Source of the DNA: Pseudanabaena biceps
Lineage (GTDB): Bacteria; Cyanobacteriota; Cyanobacteriia; Pseudanabaenales; Pseudanabaenaceae
Assembly: GCA_013361095.1 (NCBI GenBank)
Contig: JAATWA010000001.1
Location: 1,289,001 to 1,353,000, forward strand
Direction of reading: 5' to 3'
DNA length: 64,000 nucleotides
Shown here: positions 8,661 through 18,285 of the stretch, one piece after another
How the letters are laid out: the number at the start of each line of letters is the position of its first letter
How positions within the stretch are numbered: the first letter of the stretch is position 1
Notes under the pieces: model-generated
The model's database searches: none
What the model was told of the DNA's origin: nothing
The model's input: only the letters and a program-made list of their open reading frames with translations
Position numbers and translations under genes: made by a program

Positions 8661-8679
8661 TACAGCGCTTTGCGCTGTA
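8661..8679. repeat. Short palindrome in the psbD-psbC spacer
   Basis: TACAGCGC-TTT-GCGCTGTA, 8-bp arms, 18 bases after psbD. It might attenuate or process the transcript between the two genes. The rest of the spacer shows no clear promoter. Confidence 0.7.
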
Positions 8680-8846
8680 AAAAATCTACTATTAGCTATC
8701 AGAGATCAACGCGGTTAGACTAGTTTTTAGATTATGATGGATTTCATCAAACCTCTAGACGCTGTTCAGCTACTAAGTTGGTACCTGATAGCTAAAAAAT
8801 TATTTGCACTTTAAACCTATAAAAAGTTTTTTGGAGATTCCCTCTC

Positions 8847-10238
8847 GTGACAACGACCATTAACTTAAATAACTTGGGAGTTGGTGGACGTACACAAGAT
8901 ACATCGGGCTTTGCTTGGTGGTCTGGTAATGCACGTCTCATCAACCTTTCTGGCAAACTGCTGGGCGCTCACGTTGCTCACGCTGGTTTGATCGTATTCT
9001 GGGCTGGCGCAATGACATTATTTGAAGTTGCCCACTTTGTTCCTGAAAAGCCAATGTACGAGCAAGGCTTTATTCTGCTTCCTCACATGGCTACCCAAGG
9101 CTGGGGCGTTGGCGCTGGTGGTGAAGTTGTGGATATTTTCCCTTACTTCGTAGTTGGCGTATTACACCTTATCTCCTCGGCTGTGCTTGGATTTGGTGGC
9201 GTCTACCATGCTCTACGTGGACCAGAAGTTCTTGAAAACTATTCATCCTTCTTTGGCTATGACTGGAAAGACAAGAACCAAATGACCAATATCATTGGTT
9301 ATCACTTGATTGTGTTAGGTTTTGGTGCGCTTCTGCTCGTATTCAAGGCGATGTTTTTTGGCGGTCTCTACGACACATGGGCACCTGGTGGTGGCGATGT
9401 TCGGGTGATCACTAACCCAACGATTAATCCTGTTGTTATCTTTGGCTACTTGTTAAATTCTCCCTTTGGTGGCGAAGGCAACATTGTCGGTGTTGACAAC
9501 CTTGAAGATGTAGTCGGCGGACATATTTGGATTGGCTTAATCTGCATTGCTGGCGGTATCTGGCACATTCTTACCAAACCTTTTGGTTGGGCGCGTCGCG
9601 CTTTGGTATGGTCTGGTGAAGCTTATCTTGCTTATAGCCTTGGTGCTTTGAGCTTGATGGCTTTTATAGCCACTTGCTTTGTATGGTTTAACAATACTGT
9701 TTATCCTAGTGAATTCTTCGGTCCTACTGGAGCTGAAGCATCTCAATCTCAAGCTTTCACATACCTTGTTCGTGACCAAAAGCTTGGTGCAAACATTGCT
9801 ACATCTCAGGGTCCTACTGGTCTTGGTAAGTACTTGATGCGTTCTCCTTCTGGTGAGGTCATCTTCGGTGGTGAAACCATGCGCTTCTGGGACTTCCGTG
9901 GTCCTTGGTTAGAGCCTCTTCGTGGTCCTAACGGCTTAGATATTGACAAGCTTAAGAATGACGTTCAGCCTTGGCAAGTACGTCGTGCTGCTGAGTACAT
10001 GACTCACGCTCCTCTTGGTTCTTTGAACTCAGTGGGTGGAGTTATTACCGAAATTAACGCAGTTAACTTCGTATCTCCTCGCTCTTGGCTATCTACTTCT
10101 CACTTCGTATTGTCCTTCATGTTCTTGGTTGGTCACCTATGGCACGCTGGTCGCGCTCGCGCAGCAGTTGCTGGTTTTGAGAAGGGTATTGATCGCAAAA
10201 CTGAGGCTGTACTATCTATGCCTGAGCTTGATGCTTAA
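8847..10238 (+). CDS. psbC: Photosystem II CP43 chlorophyll protein
   Basis: 463 residues, the core antenna protein CP43. It starts with GTG, supported by GGAG at 8833-8836 about 10 bases upstream and by the family's [20 protein letters not shown] beginning soon after. Six membrane helices carry the chlorophyll-ligand histidines ([37 protein letters not shown]). The large lumenal loop keeps [14 protein letters not shown]: Glu343 and Arg346 here are the equivalents of the Glu and Arg that contact the Mn4CaO5 cluster. In most cyanobacteria psbC starts inside psbD; here the genes are separate. A strong hairpin terminator follows at 10286. Confidence 0.98.
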   Translation: MTTTINLNNLGVGGRTQDTSGFAWWSGNARLINLSGKLLGAHVAHAGLIVFWAGAMTLFEVAHFVPEKPMYEQGFILLPHMATQGWGVGAGGEVVDIFPYFVVGVLHLISSAVLGFGGVYHALRGPEVLENYSSFFGYDWKDKNQMTNIIGYHLIVLGFGALLLVFKAMFFGGLYDTWAPGGGDVRVITNPTINPVVIFGYLLNSPFGGEGNIVGVDNLEDVVGGHIWIGLICIAGGIWHILTKPFGWARRALVWSGEAYLAYSLGALSLMAFIATCFVWFNNTVYPSEFFGPTGAEASQSQAFTYLVRDQKLGANIATSQGPTGLGKYLMRSPSGEVIFGGETMRFWDFRGPWLEPLRGPNGLDIDKLKNDVQPWQVRRAAEYMTHAPLGSLNSVGGVITEINAVNFVSPRSWLSTSHFVLSFMFLVGHLWHAGRARAAVAGFEKGIDRKTEAVLSMPELDA

Positions 10239-10285
10239 TTTTGAAATAAAAAGACATTGTTAATTAACGTTAATCAACAGTTTGT

Positions 10286-10327
10286 CTAAACAAAAAAAAG
10301 GGGCGCAATGCGTCCCTTTTTTGTTTA
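10286..10327. terminator. psbC/ycf65 convergent terminator
   Basis: CTAAACAAAAAA-AAGGGGCGC... pairs with ...GCGTCCCTTTTTTGTTTAG. It is T-rich on both strands and overlaps the ycf65 stop codon, so it likely serves both convergent genes. Confidence 0.8.
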
Positions 10328-10624
10328 GTTACTACCCGTGAATATAACATCGGGAAATTTACCTTGAGCTTCAGTCATAGGGCGATTTTTACCCTCTTGT
10401 TGCCAGTAATTAATTACTTCGGTTGCCTTATTTAAAATCTCAATCCGATCTTGATCGGCGATCCAAGGCTTGCTTTCCATTTCTGATTTAAGTTGATCCC
10501 AAGCATCATCGCGGGGCCAAAAGAAATACTTGGTGAGAGGACTGAAACCTTTGCCAACGACTTGATCGACGGCAAGAGCTACGTTATTCTCTAACCATAA
10601 GATTTTTAGGATAAACTGAGACAA
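10325..10624 (-). CDS. ycf65: Plastid-specific 30S ribosomal protein 3 homolog (PSRP-3/Ycf65)
   Basis: 99 residues. The sequence [20 protein letters not shown], then [18 protein letters not shown] and [14 protein letters not shown], matches the Ycf65 family along its length. It is a small ribosomal subunit protein found in cyanobacteria and plastids, expected to bind the 30S subunit. Convergent with psbC and sharing its terminator. The start ATG at 10624 lies 60 bases from the divergent HAD gene. Confidence 0.93.
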   Translation of the reverse strand: MSQFILKILWLENNVALAVDQVVGKGFSPLTKYFFWPRDDAWDQLKSEMESKPWIADQDRIEILNKATEVINYWQQEGKNRPMTEAQGKFPDVIFTGSN

Positions 10625-10684
10625 TACTACTTACCTCCAAAAAAAGTTAAATTACATATTAAAGTAGCGATCTTGCAATATAAC

Positions 10685-11497
10685 ATGATTGAAACCCCTA
10701 AAGTTGACTCTAGTTTTTTAGGTCAAAAAAATATCAAAGTATTTATATTTGACATTGACGGTGTCATTAGAGATGTTTCTGGTTCTTACCGTCGCGCGTT
10801 AGCGGATACAGTCGAATATTTTACAAACTCTGCCTATCGACCTACCTCTGAAGAAATTGACAATTTGAAGGCAGAAGGGATTTGGAACAATGACTGGGAG
10901 GCTTCTCAGGAGCTGATTAAGAGATATTTTCATGGTCTAGATCAAGAGTCGAAAGTTTCCTATGAGTCGATAGTAAGCTTCTTTCAAAGTCGTTATCGTG
11001 GCAATGAGCCTAACTGGTCAGATGGTTACATTGCTTCAGAGCCTTTAATTGCCAATCAAGAATATTTTCAAGAGTTGACTAGTGCAGGAATCGGTTGGGG
11101 ATTTTTTAGTGGGGCAACGAGAGCTTCAGCTAAATATGTATTGAAGCGCCTAGAGATGACCGAACCTGTATTGATTGCCATGGAAGATGCGGCAGGTAAA
11201 CCCGATCCTAGTGGTCTAATACTTGCAGTAAAACAAATCGAGTCCAGAAATCAGATATTGGCAGATCTAGTTGTGTATGTCGGTGATACCGTGGCGGATA
11301 TGTTGACGGTGGTAAAAGCCAGAGATTTTGACCCTAGCTATAATTACTTAGCTGTGGGAGTAATTCCACCCCATGTGCCAGATAATCTGCGCGATCGCTA
11401 CAGAGATTTGATGAAGGAAAATGGTGCGGATATTGTTTTAAACAATATGTTGGAGTTAACGCCGCAGCTTAATTTATTGCAAAGTTCTGTAAGTTAA
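10685..11497 (+). CDS. TIGR01548 family HAD-type hydrolase
   Basis: About 270 residues. The HAD motif I is FIFDIDGVIRDVSGSYRRAL near residue 20 (nucleophile Asp in DIDGV). Motif II is FFSGATRAS near 140, the lysine/acidic motif III is DAAGKPDP near 178, and motif IV is VYVGDTVADM near 202. The IRDVxxSYRRA pattern is typical of a cyanobacterial HAD IA subgroup of unknown substrate. The frame opens at a TTG four codons earlier (10673), but the ATG at 10685 (MIETPKVDSS) is the better start. Divergent from ycf65 and 68 bases before ycf54. Confidence 0.85.
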   Translation: MIETPKVDSSFLGQKNIKVFIFDIDGVIRDVSGSYRRALADTVEYFTNSAYRPTSEEIDNLKAEGIWNNDWEASQELIKRYFHGLDQESKVSYESIVSFFQSRYRGNEPNWSDGYIASEPLIANQEYFQELTSAGIGWGFFSGATRASAKYVLKRLEMTEPVLIAMEDAAGKPDPSGLILAVKQIESRNQILADLVVYVGDTVADMLTVVKARDFDPSYNYLAVGVIPPHVPDNLRDRYRDLMKENGADIVLNNMLELTPQLNLLQSSVS

Positions 11498-11565
11498 ATT
11501 TTGCAATAAATTAGCGATAGCATAGATTGATTTCCTATAGTCATTAATCAGTTAAAAAGAAATTT

Positions 11566-11907
11566 ATGTCACAGTCCCAACAATATTATTTTGTAGCTGC
11601 TAGCCGTAAATATTTGTGTGAAGACGAAGGGAAACCTTTAAATGAGACCCTTAATGAGCGTCGCCGCAATTTTGAAGCTCGTAATATGGAAATTAATTTT
11701 TGGCTAGTTGAGCAGCCTGCTTTTTTGGAAGCTCCTGAAATGGCAAGCATTAAAAAGCAAATCCCTCAACCAGCCGCCGCGATTATTACTACTGATCCCA
11801 ACACAATGCGTTGGCTAAAGTTAAGACTTGAGTTTGTGGTAAGTGGTGAGTTTTCTGCTCCTAGTGACGCAATTCCTGCTCCTTTAGCATCTCTAGCGAT
11901 CGTCTAA
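11566..11907 (+). CDS. ycf54: Ycf54, Mg-protoporphyrin IX monomethyl ester cyclase accessory protein
   Basis: 113 residues. It matches Ycf54 in length and pattern: YYFVAASRKYLCEDE, LNERRRNFEARNMEINFWLV, then LRLEFVVSGEFSAPSDAIP and PLASL at the end. Ycf54 binds and stabilises AcsF, the diiron enzyme that closes ring E of chlorophyll; acsF is also in this window, at 35190. Cytoplasmic or membrane-associated. It carries its own upstream space of 68 bases and is followed by three palindromes. Confidence 0.92.
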   Translation: MSQSQQYYFVAASRKYLCEDEGKPLNETLNERRRNFEARNMEINFWLVEQPAFLEAPEMASIKKQIPQPAAAIITTDPNTMRWLKLRLEFVVSGEFSAPSDAIPAPLASLAIV

Positions 11908-11967
11908 ACTTAATAAAATTAAGTAGTTACTGCTTGTAAATACAGCGCTTTGCGCTTAATTAAAACC

Positions 11968-12018
11968 CAGAGAAATTTTGGGAAGCGGCGCTCCGCGCCG
12001 CTTCCCAAAATTTCTCTG
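11968..12018. repeat. Perfect palindrome, 24-bp arms
   Basis: CAGAGAAATTTTGGGAAGC arms, core GGCGC-TCC-GCGCC. Preceded by TACAGCGCTTTGCGCTTAAT, a half of the ACAGCGC family. Confidence 0.85.
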
Positions 12019-12046
12019 CACTACTCAAAGCCTCAATAGGCTGTAG

Positions 12047-12079
12047 TTAGGTGTGCGCGGCGAAGCCGCGCACACCTAA
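12047..12079. repeat. Perfect palindrome, 15-bp arms
   Basis: TTAGGTGTGCGCGGC-GAA-GCCGCGCACACCTAA. Nearly the same core (GTGCGCGGC-GAA-GCCGCGCAC) occurs at 39336 and 63520. Confidence 0.85.
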
Positions 12080-12117
12080 TTATTTACAAGCAGTAGTAAC
12101 AATTACAGCTTTTTACA

Positions 12118-12154
12118 CTCAGAGCCGAACCAAAAATTTTGGTTCGGCTCTGAG
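12118..12154. repeat. Palindrome just upstream of the PP2C gene
   Basis: CTCAGAGCCGAACCAAAA mirrored to TTTTGGTTCGGCTCTGAG. It has no GC core and ends 14 bases before the PP2C start, so it would lie in its 5' leader or act as an operator. Confidence 0.7.
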
Positions 12155-12168
12155 CTATGTGCTAAGGT

Positions 12169-13122
12169 ATGACCTTAAATTTGCTGCTCAAATTGCTAGT
12201 TGCGATAGTTATTGTGCTTAGCCCTATTCATAAAAAGTCTTTTGCTAGTTGGCAAACTCCTTACGGGTATGCCAACTTTGGGTTTAAAGCAATTACCGCA
12301 AACCATCAGAAATATAACGATCGCAACCTCTATGGCTCCTTAACAAAACTAGGACTAACTCTCGAAAAAGAGCAGCCATCTCACAGGATTTGTCTAAACC
12401 AAAGCTTTGCGATCCAAAAAGCGGGAAATGAACTTGCTGAATGTGAGGATATTTGGGAATATGCAGAGCATGATGGCACGATCGCGATCGCCCTATCCGA
12501 TGGCGCAACCGAATCTTCGTTTGCTAGAGAATGGGCGCAGAAGTTGGTCACAACCTTTGTAAATCAGGATAATCGAATTAGCTTGCATAACGATTTGACA
12601 ACGTGGCTATTGGGCTTACAAACTATTTGGCAGAAATGGTTAAGTCAGCAAAATTTATCTTGGTTTGCCAAGCGCAAAGCGGAGCAGGGCGCTTTTGCTA
12701 CTTTTCTGAGTCTTGAAATTTCTTCTAATTTGCAGTGGATTTCTTTAGCGGTCGGCGATTCATGCCTATTTGTAGTCCGCGATTGCACCTTACAAGAGAG
12801 TTTTCCTCTGCACAACAGTCAAGAATTTAATAATCGTCCTAGACTTGTTAGCAGCTATGCTCAATTAACCAATATCAATACCTTGAAAGCGCTTGGTCAT
12901 GCTCAAATTGGCGATCGCTTTTACCTAACTACGGATGCGATCGCCTGTTGGATTTTTAAGCAACTAGAAGCAAGTTTGAATCCTTGGGTAAAATTGGAGC
13001 AGATTAACTCACAGGATACATTTGTCAGATGGGTAAGTGAATTGCGCGATCGCCATGAAATCGTGAATGACGATACCACCTTGCTATGTCTAGAAATTCA
13101 GGATGCTTCCAAAATTTTGTGA
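12169..13122 (+). CDS. PP2C-family protein phosphatase
   Basis: 317 residues. PP2C metal-binding acidic motifs are in place: ECEDIWEY near residue 91, AIALSDGATESSFA near 106, AVGDSCLF near 198, DRFYLTTDAIACW near 250 and NDDTTLL near 303. The protein should remove phosphate from Ser/Thr residues using two Mn/Mg ions. The first 26 residues are hydrophobic (LLLKLLVAIVIVL), unusual for a cytosolic PP2C; they may be a membrane anchor or reflect a start placed too early, though no later ATG precedes the domain. The kinase gene begins four bases after the stop, so the pair is almost certainly cotranscribed and antagonistic. Confidence 0.8.
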   Translation: MTLNLLLKLLVAIVIVLSPIHKKSFASWQTPYGYANFGFKAITANHQKYNDRNLYGSLTKLGLTLEKEQPSHRICLNQSFAIQKAGNELAECEDIWEYAEHDGTIAIALSDGATESSFAREWAQKLVTTFVNQDNRISLHNDLTTWLLGLQTIWQKWLSQQNLSWFAKRKAEQGAFATFLSLEISSNLQWISLAVGDSCLFVVRDCTLQESFPLHNSQEFNNRPRLVSSYAQLTNINTLKALGHAQIGDRFYLTTDAIACWIFKQLEASLNPWVKLEQINSQDTFVRWVSELRDRHEIVNDDTTLLCLEIQDASKIL

Positions 13123-13125
13123 TTC

Positions 13126-15081
13126 ATGACAGATATTCAGACTTGGCCACTAAATATTGATTTTACGATCGCTGTGCAGAACCCGCACCTTTGCTTTGCG
13201 GACGCGGATTTAAAGCAAGCTAGCACCGCTAAAACTGCGCGGGGAAGAGTGTTGTTGTGGTCTGGAAATTTTGCAACAGTTTATAAACTTACTCAAGGCA
13301 ATCAATCTTGGGCGGTGCGGTGCTTTACTCGTACACCCCAAGCTAATGTGCAGCATCGCTACCAATTAATTAGTGAGTATCTCCGTCAACATCCAATTCC
13401 TTATCTAGTTAATTTTGAGTTTTTAGCAAAGGGCGTTTTGGTGAAAGGGAAATGGTATCCCATCCTCAAAATGGATTGGGTAGAGGGGGCAGAAATTGAT
13501 CGCTACATTGGTGAGAATATTGATGATTCACAGGTACTACTGCGTCTTGATCGGCAGTTAAAACAATTACAAAAGGATCTCCAACAGATAGGCATTGCTC
13601 ATGGGGACTTACAGCATGGCAACATCATGGTTGACGATCAAGGAGAACTTAAACTAGTTGACTATGATGGGATGTATGTTCCTGCATTGCTGGGTATGCC
13701 TCCTCTTGAGATTGGACATCCCAACTATCAACCGCCAACGCGATCGCTGGATGATTTTGGGGATCTCCTTGATGAATTTTCCTTTGAAGTAATTTCTCTT
13801 TCATTACGAGCCTTAGCTAAGGAACCAATTCTGTGGGAAACATTTCACGAAGACAATAAAAATTTGATCTTCCTGCACAGCGATTTTCAAGATCCTGATT
13901 CTTCGCCAGTATTCCAAGCGATCGCCAATATTCCCGATGATGAAACGCGGATAATCTGCGATCGGCTAATTCTTCACTGCAAAGGAAAAACGCATTCTCC
14001 CTTCAATCAGCCGCTCAAAGCTCTAGAATTAAACATCAAGCAACAATTAGCATCTTTTTCGTCAGCTCCTAAAATAATTTTAGGGGGATTGGCAGGAATT
14101 ACGATCTTGGTATTAGTTGGCTTTATGTTGTCGATTAACAAAAAAAATCCATCGCCACCCCAGCCCACTCTTACTCAATCACCCACTCCTCCAGTAATCT
14201 CTAGTCCACCGCAGATTACTCCCATCTCTACACCAAAACCAACCCCCAAATTAACTCGAATGACACTAGCAACTTTGCTGGCAAAGTATGCAGAGGGGCG
14301 GCGCAATTTTCGGTATGTGCAACTGACAGGAAGTCAAGGAGATCTCTTTCAAGATCTAGACTTTAGAGATATCGATTTGAGCGGGTCAGTGCTAGAAAAG
14401 ATCGATTTGCGTCAAGTAATCTTTAAAAATGCCAATTTGAATGGGGTGAATATCATCAGAGCAGATCTACGCGGTGCAGATCTGAGTAAAGCAAGTCTGA
14501 TTGATGCAAATTTTACCCTGTCTAATTTTGCTGAAGCCAATCTCTCTGAAGCTAATCTATTACGCGCCAACTTGTCGCAATCTAAATTCCCCAATGCCAA
14601 CTTGACTAAAGCCGATTTAATGAGAGCTGATCTGAGTGAAGCTGATCTAAACAGAGCCAATCTAAGTGGGGCAAATTTATTATTAGCCAACCTCCGTAAA
14701 GCAAATCTTACCAAAGCAAATTTGCGAGAGGCAAACTTGAGTGCTACTGACTTAAGTGGCGCAAACCTCGAGGATGCAGATTTACGCTTGGGAGATTTGC
14801 GATCGGCTGAGCTAAACCTAACCAATCTCTCCAATGCCAATCTTAGCTCTGTTAACTTAACGGCGGCGAGGTTGATTTTAATTGAGTTAGCAGGAACCAA
14901 CTTGAATGGCGCTAACTTCCGCAGTGCGATCGTTGAAAACATCGGTAGTATTGAAGCCGCTGACTTTAGCAACGTGTCTAACCTTGCGCCAAATATTCGC
15001 AAATATTTTTGTTCTCTAGCTTCTGGCAACGTTGCAATGACTGGCAATACTACAAAATCAACACTTGATTGCTTGCAGTAA
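13126..15081 (+). CDS. Membrane protein kinase with pentapeptide-repeat C-terminus
   Basis: 651 residues in four parts. (1) A divergent protein kinase domain, about 30-300: weak glycine loop SGNFATVYKL, AVRCF where kinases normally have the ATP lysine, catalytic HGDLQHGN at 159-166, and DYD in place of DFG. (2) One membrane helix, about 317-337. (3) A Pro/Ser/Thr-rich linker. (4) About 200 residues of pentapeptide repeats (A(D/N)LxX: ADLRGADLSKASL and so on), which fold as a right-handed beta helix. The kinase faces the cytosol and the repeat domain probably faces the periplasm or lumen. Arg replacing the usual Lys raises doubt about classical activity, but the rest of the site is intact. Target unknown. 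Confidence 0.8.
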   Translation: MTDIQTWPLNIDFTIAVQNPHLCFADADLKQASTAKTARGRVLLWSGNFATVYKLTQGNQSWAVRCFTRTPQANVQHRYQLISEYLRQHPIPYLVNFEFLAKGVLVKGKWYPILKMDWVEGAEIDRYIGENIDDSQVLLRLDRQLKQLQKDLQQIGIAHGDLQHGNIMVDDQGELKLVDYDGMYVPALLGMPPLEIGHPNYQPPTRSLDDFGDLLDEFSFEVISLSLRALAKEPILWETFHEDNKNLIFLHSDFQDPDSSPVFQAIANIPDDETRIICDRLILHCKGKTHSPFNQPLKALELNIKQQLASFSSAPKIILGGLAGITILVLVGFMLSINKKNPSPPQPTLTQSPTPPVISSPPQITPISTPKPTPKLTRMTLATLLAKYAEGRRNFRYVQLTGSQGDLFQDLDFRDIDLSGSVLEKIDLRQVIFKNANLNGVNIIRADLRGADLSKASLIDANFTLSNFAEANLSEANLLRANLSQSKFPNANLTKADLMRADLSEADLNRANLSGANLLLANLRKANLTKANLREANLSATDLSGANLEDADLRLGDLRSAELNLTNLSNANLSSVNLTAARLILIELAGTNLNGANFRSAIVENIGSIEAADFSNVSNLAPNIRKYFCSLASGNVAMTGNTTKSTLDCLQ

Positions 15082-15097
15082 TCGCTACTCTAGTACG

Positions 15098-15132
15098 GGA
15101 TTATTTCCCCGCCGAAGGCGGGGAAATAATCC
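15098..15132. repeat. Perfect palindrome, 16-bp arms
   Basis: GGATTATTTCCCCGCC-GAA-mirror, 17 bases after the kinase stop. Likely transcript end. Confidence 0.8.
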
Positions 15133-15164
15133 TCTATACATCGCTTGGTTGAAAAGCACTACAT

Positions 15165-15213
15165 ACCCAAAGAATTGAGGAGCGGCGCGAAGCCGATCCT
15201 CAATTCTTTGGGT
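15165..15213. repeat. Near-perfect palindrome
   Basis: ACCCAAAGAATTGAGGA and TCCTCAATTCTTTGGGT enclose GCGGCGCGAAGCCGA, a decayed core. 138 bases ahead of grpE. No CIRCE element (inverted TTAGCACTC) is visible in the grpE upstream region. Confidence 0.75.
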
Positions 15214-15350
15214 TGGAGATCGCTATGTACGATGTCTCAGATAAAGAGTAAAATCAACATGAATATCAAAATTAGTCAAAACCAACGGTTAAGTGTCAAT
15301 TCTTAGCAATTAACTGCTAGTCTGAAAAACACGAAAAGAGTACTACTGCA

Positions 15351-16109
15351 ATGATCGAAGAAGAAACCACCTTAAATTCTGATGACCTCATTGATGAAGA
15401 TGATGAGGTTCTTGAATCACGGCTGCAACAACTCGCAACCGATGAGTTAAATCAAATCGCAAATTCAGAAACACCAAAAACTGATGAGCTAACAGCGGAA
15501 ACAGTAACAGCCAATCAAGCCAACCCTGAACCCACTAAAGCTAGTGCGGCAGCAGCAGCAACGCTTGAAAAAATTAATGGGCTGATTGCTGAATCCACCG
15601 CACTAAAAGAACAATTAGACGAACGCAAACAACAGTATTTACGTTTATATGCTGACTTTGAAAATTTCCGTAAGCGAACAGAACGGGACAAAGAAGAGCA
15701 AGAAGGAACAATTACATCCAAGATTCTGAAAAAGATCTTGCCAGTAGTTGATGATTTTGAGCGCGCGCAACTACAAATTACACCTAAAAATGATGGTGAG
15801 GCTGCTATACATAAAAGTTATCAGTCAGTCTATAAACAACTGTTGAAGTGCCTCAAAGAAACAGGAGTTGCCAGAATGGAATGTGTTGGTCAAGAATTTG
15901 ACCCTAATTTTCATGAAGCAATTATGCAAGAAACTTCGCCCGAATATGAGGAAGGTACAATTATTGAAGAGTTACGCCCTGGATATTTGGTCAGCGACGA
16001 TCGCGTTTTACGTCACTCATTGGTAAAAGTATCATCTGGAAAAATCGATGGTGATAGCAGCAAACCCTCCGAAAATAATGCTGACAATCTAGTTGATCAG
16101 GCTCAATAG
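15351..16109 (+). CDS. grpE: Nucleotide exchange factor GrpE
   Basis: 252 residues. An acidic, disordered N-terminus (about 1-75) leads into the long dimerising helix (LKEQLDERKQQYLRLYADFE, NFRKRTERDKEE) and the C-terminal beta domain with VARMECVGQEFDPNFHEAIM and RPGYLVSDDRVLRHSLVKVS, the GrpE signature. It releases ADP from DnaK. dnaK follows 126 bases downstream on the same strand. Confidence 0.95.
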   Translation: MIEEETTLNSDDLIDEDDEVLESRLQQLATDELNQIANSETPKTDELTAETVTANQANPEPTKASAAAAATLEKINGLIAESTALKEQLDERKQQYLRLYADFENFRKRTERDKEEQEGTITSKILKKILPVVDDFERAQLQITPKNDGEAAIHKSYQSVYKQLLKCLKETGVARMECVGQEFDPNFHEAIMQETSPEYEEGTIIEELRPGYLVSDDRVLRHSLVKVSSGKIDGDSSKPSENNADNLVDQAQ

Positions 16110-16235
16110 TAAGCATTAACTCTTAAATATTTCAAGATGCGATCGCGATTGCATCTTGAAAACCATTAATAGGGTACATTATTCAGAAAATTAGCAAGCT
16201 AAACTAACAAAAAGCTTTTAACGGAACTGACGATT

Positions 16236-18095
16236 ATGTCGAAAGTAATTGGAATCGACCTTGGCACGACAAATAGTTGTGTTTCTGTTTTAGAGGGTGG
16301 TAAACCTGTTGTCATCTCTAGCTCAGAGGGAGGACGCACCACGCCGAGTATTGTTGCTTTTGTCAAAGATAGCAACGAGCGTATTGTCGGGCAAGTTGCC
16401 AAGCGTCAGTCCGTCACCAATTCGGTGAATACCGTTTATAGCATCAAGCGCTTCATTGGGCGCGGATGGAATGAGACTGAGAATGAGCGCCGTCGCGTTC
16501 CCTATGCGGCAGTCAAAGGCAAAGATGATACTGTCGATGTGCAAATTGGGGATAAAACTTATACCCCTCAAGAGATTTCGGCAATGATCTTGCAAAAGTT
16601 AAAGCAGGACGCTGAAAACTATCTAGGCGAGGAGGTTACTCAAGCCGTCATTACTGTACCCGCTTATTTTACTGATACCCAACGTCAAGCGACGAAGGAT
16701 GCTGGAGCCATTTCTGGCATGGAAGTATTACGAATTGTCAATGAGCCGACAGCCGCCGCCCTTGCCTATGGTTTGGATAAGCAAGAGCAAGATCAAATAG
16801 TTTTAGTGTTTGATCTTGGCGGCGGTACATTTGATGTGTCTGTGTTGCAGCTTGGTGATGGCATTTTTGAAGTTAAAGCAACTTCGGGCAATAACCATTT
16901 GGGCGGTGATGATTTTGATGCCGCGATCGTGGATTGGCTGATTGCTGACTTTAAGCAAAAAGAAAATATTGATTTATCAGCAGACAAAACAGCTTTACAA
17001 CGTCTTAAAGAAGCCGCCGAAAAAGCTAAAATCGAGCTTTCTAGCGCTCCTTCCACTTTGATCAGTCTGCCATTTATTGCAGCCGATGAGGCGGGACCCA
17101 AAACAATTGAGCTAGATTTCACCCGTTCTAAGTTTGATGAAATTACTGCCAATTTAGTAAAAGCGACCCTTGAGCCAACGGCACAGGCACTAAAAGACTC
17201 GGGGCTGCTACCGAAAGAAATTAATCGAATTATTCTGGTTGGTGGTTCAACCCGCATTCCGTCAGTTCAGGACGCAATATCAAGGTTTTTTGACGGCAAA
17301 AAGCCTGATCAATCTGTCAATCCCGACGAAGCCGTGGCGATCGGAGCTGCCGTACAAGCAGGAATTTTGGGCGGTGAAGTTAAAGATCTGCTATTGCTGG
17401 ATGTCATTCCTCTGTCGATTGGTCTAGAAACTCAAGGCAATGTATTTACTAAAAATTTAGAACGTAACACTACGATCCCCACCAGTAAGTCACAAATTTT
17501 TTCTACGGCAGTTGACAACCAATCAGCCGTGGAAATTCATGTTCTTCAAGGTGAGCGGGCTATGGCTAAGGACAACAAGAGCCTTGGCAAATTTGAGTTA
17601 GAAGGTATCCGACCTGCACCGCGTGGCATTCCGCAAATTGAGGTTTCCTTCGATATTGATGCTAATGGCATTCTTAAGGTGTCAGCAAGAGATATCGATA
17701 CGGGTGTTGAACAGAGCATTAGCATCACTAATACGGGCGGCTTAAGCCCTAGTGAAATTGAGAGAATGCGGATGGAAGCCGAGGTCTACGCTGATGAAGA
17801 CACAGCCCGTCGCGAACTTGCCAATATGCGTAACCAAGCCTCTAACTTAATTCGTACTGTCGAAGAAATTCTTAGAGACAATGGTCCTACTATAATTAGC
17901 CAGAGTATGCGCGAAGAACCTCTGAAGAACATGGAAGCACTCAAGAATCTGCATGAGTCTGAAGAAGCAACCTATGAAGATATTCAAATTGCGATTAAGC
18001 CATTACAGCAGAGTTTATTTGAATTGACTCAGGCCGTCGAGAAGTATTCGCAAGTTGAGCGTGTTAAGAAAAAGCCTAGCGATACTTTGGGATAA
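16236..18095 (+). CDS. dnaK: Molecular chaperone DnaK (DnaK2 type)
   Basis: 619 residues. Hsp70 ATPase motifs: [15 protein letters not shown] at the start, [14 protein letters not shown] near 190 and [13 protein letters not shown] near 330. The linker [13 protein letters not shown] leads to the substrate-binding domain and a shortened helical lid. The start and ATPase domain match cyanobacterial DnaK2, the stress-inducible and essential copy, and its grpE linkage supports this. The lid and tail are shorter than E. coli DnaK and end PSDTLG, without a glycine-rich tail. No dnaJ gene follows. Confidence 0.95.
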   Translation: MSKVIGIDLGTTNSCVSVLEGGKPVVISSSEGGRTTPSIVAFVKDSNERIVGQVAKRQSVTNSVNTVYSIKRFIGRGWNETENERRRVPYAAVKGKDDTVDVQIGDKTYTPQEISAMILQKLKQDAENYLGEEVTQAVITVPAYFTDTQRQATKDAGAISGMEVLRIVNEPTAAALAYGLDKQEQDQIVLVFDLGGGTFDVSVLQLGDGIFEVKATSGNNHLGGDDFDAAIVDWLIADFKQKENIDLSADKTALQRLKEAAEKAKIELSSAPSTLISLPFIAADEAGPKTIELDFTRSKFDEITANLVKATLEPTAQALKDSGLLPKEINRIILVGGSTRIPSVQDAISRFFDGKKPDQSVNPDEAVAIGAAVQAGILGGEVKDLLLLDVIPLSIGLETQGNVFTKNLERNTTIPTSKSQIFSTAVDNQSAVEIHVLQGERAMAKDNKSLGKFELEGIRPAPRGIPQIEVSFDIDANGILKVSARDIDTGVEQSISITNTGGLSPSEIERMRMEAEVYADEDTARRELANMRNQASNLIRTVEEILRDNGPTIISQSMREEPLKNMEALKNLHESEEATYEDIQIAIKPLQQSLFELTQAVEKYSQVERVKKKPSDTLG

Positions 18096-18150
18096 CAAAA
18101 CCCAATAGAGAATTACGGCGCTTCGCGCCGTAATTCTCTATTGGGTTTTG
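18096..18150. repeat. Perfect palindrome, 26-bp arms
   Basis: CAAAACCCAATAGAGAATTA arms, core CGGCGC-TTC-GCGCCG. It starts on the base after the dnaK stop codon and is a probable grpE-dnaK terminator. Confidence 0.85.
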
Positions 18151-18285
18151 GCTTTGTTAGCGATCGCTACACTGCAAGCGCAAAGCGCTGTATGATGACA
18201 TAGGTGTAGTTGTACTTTTAGCTACAGTTGATTGTTCTATCAATAATTGGCAATTAGAAGCCTATTGTGTAAACCGTGAGTCGCT

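Noticed and set aside
14412..15047. 211-residue open frame on the minus strand
   Set aside because: It is antisense to the pentapeptide repeats of the kinase; its Ala/Leu/Arg repeats simply mirror the AxLxx codons.
15214..15350. Heat-shock operator ahead of grpE
   Set aside because: No CIRCE or other recognisable inverted operator was found in this stretch.
16793..17257. 154-residue minus-strand frame inside dnaK
   Set aside because: A shadow of the strongly coding dnaK frame with no protein-like features of its own.
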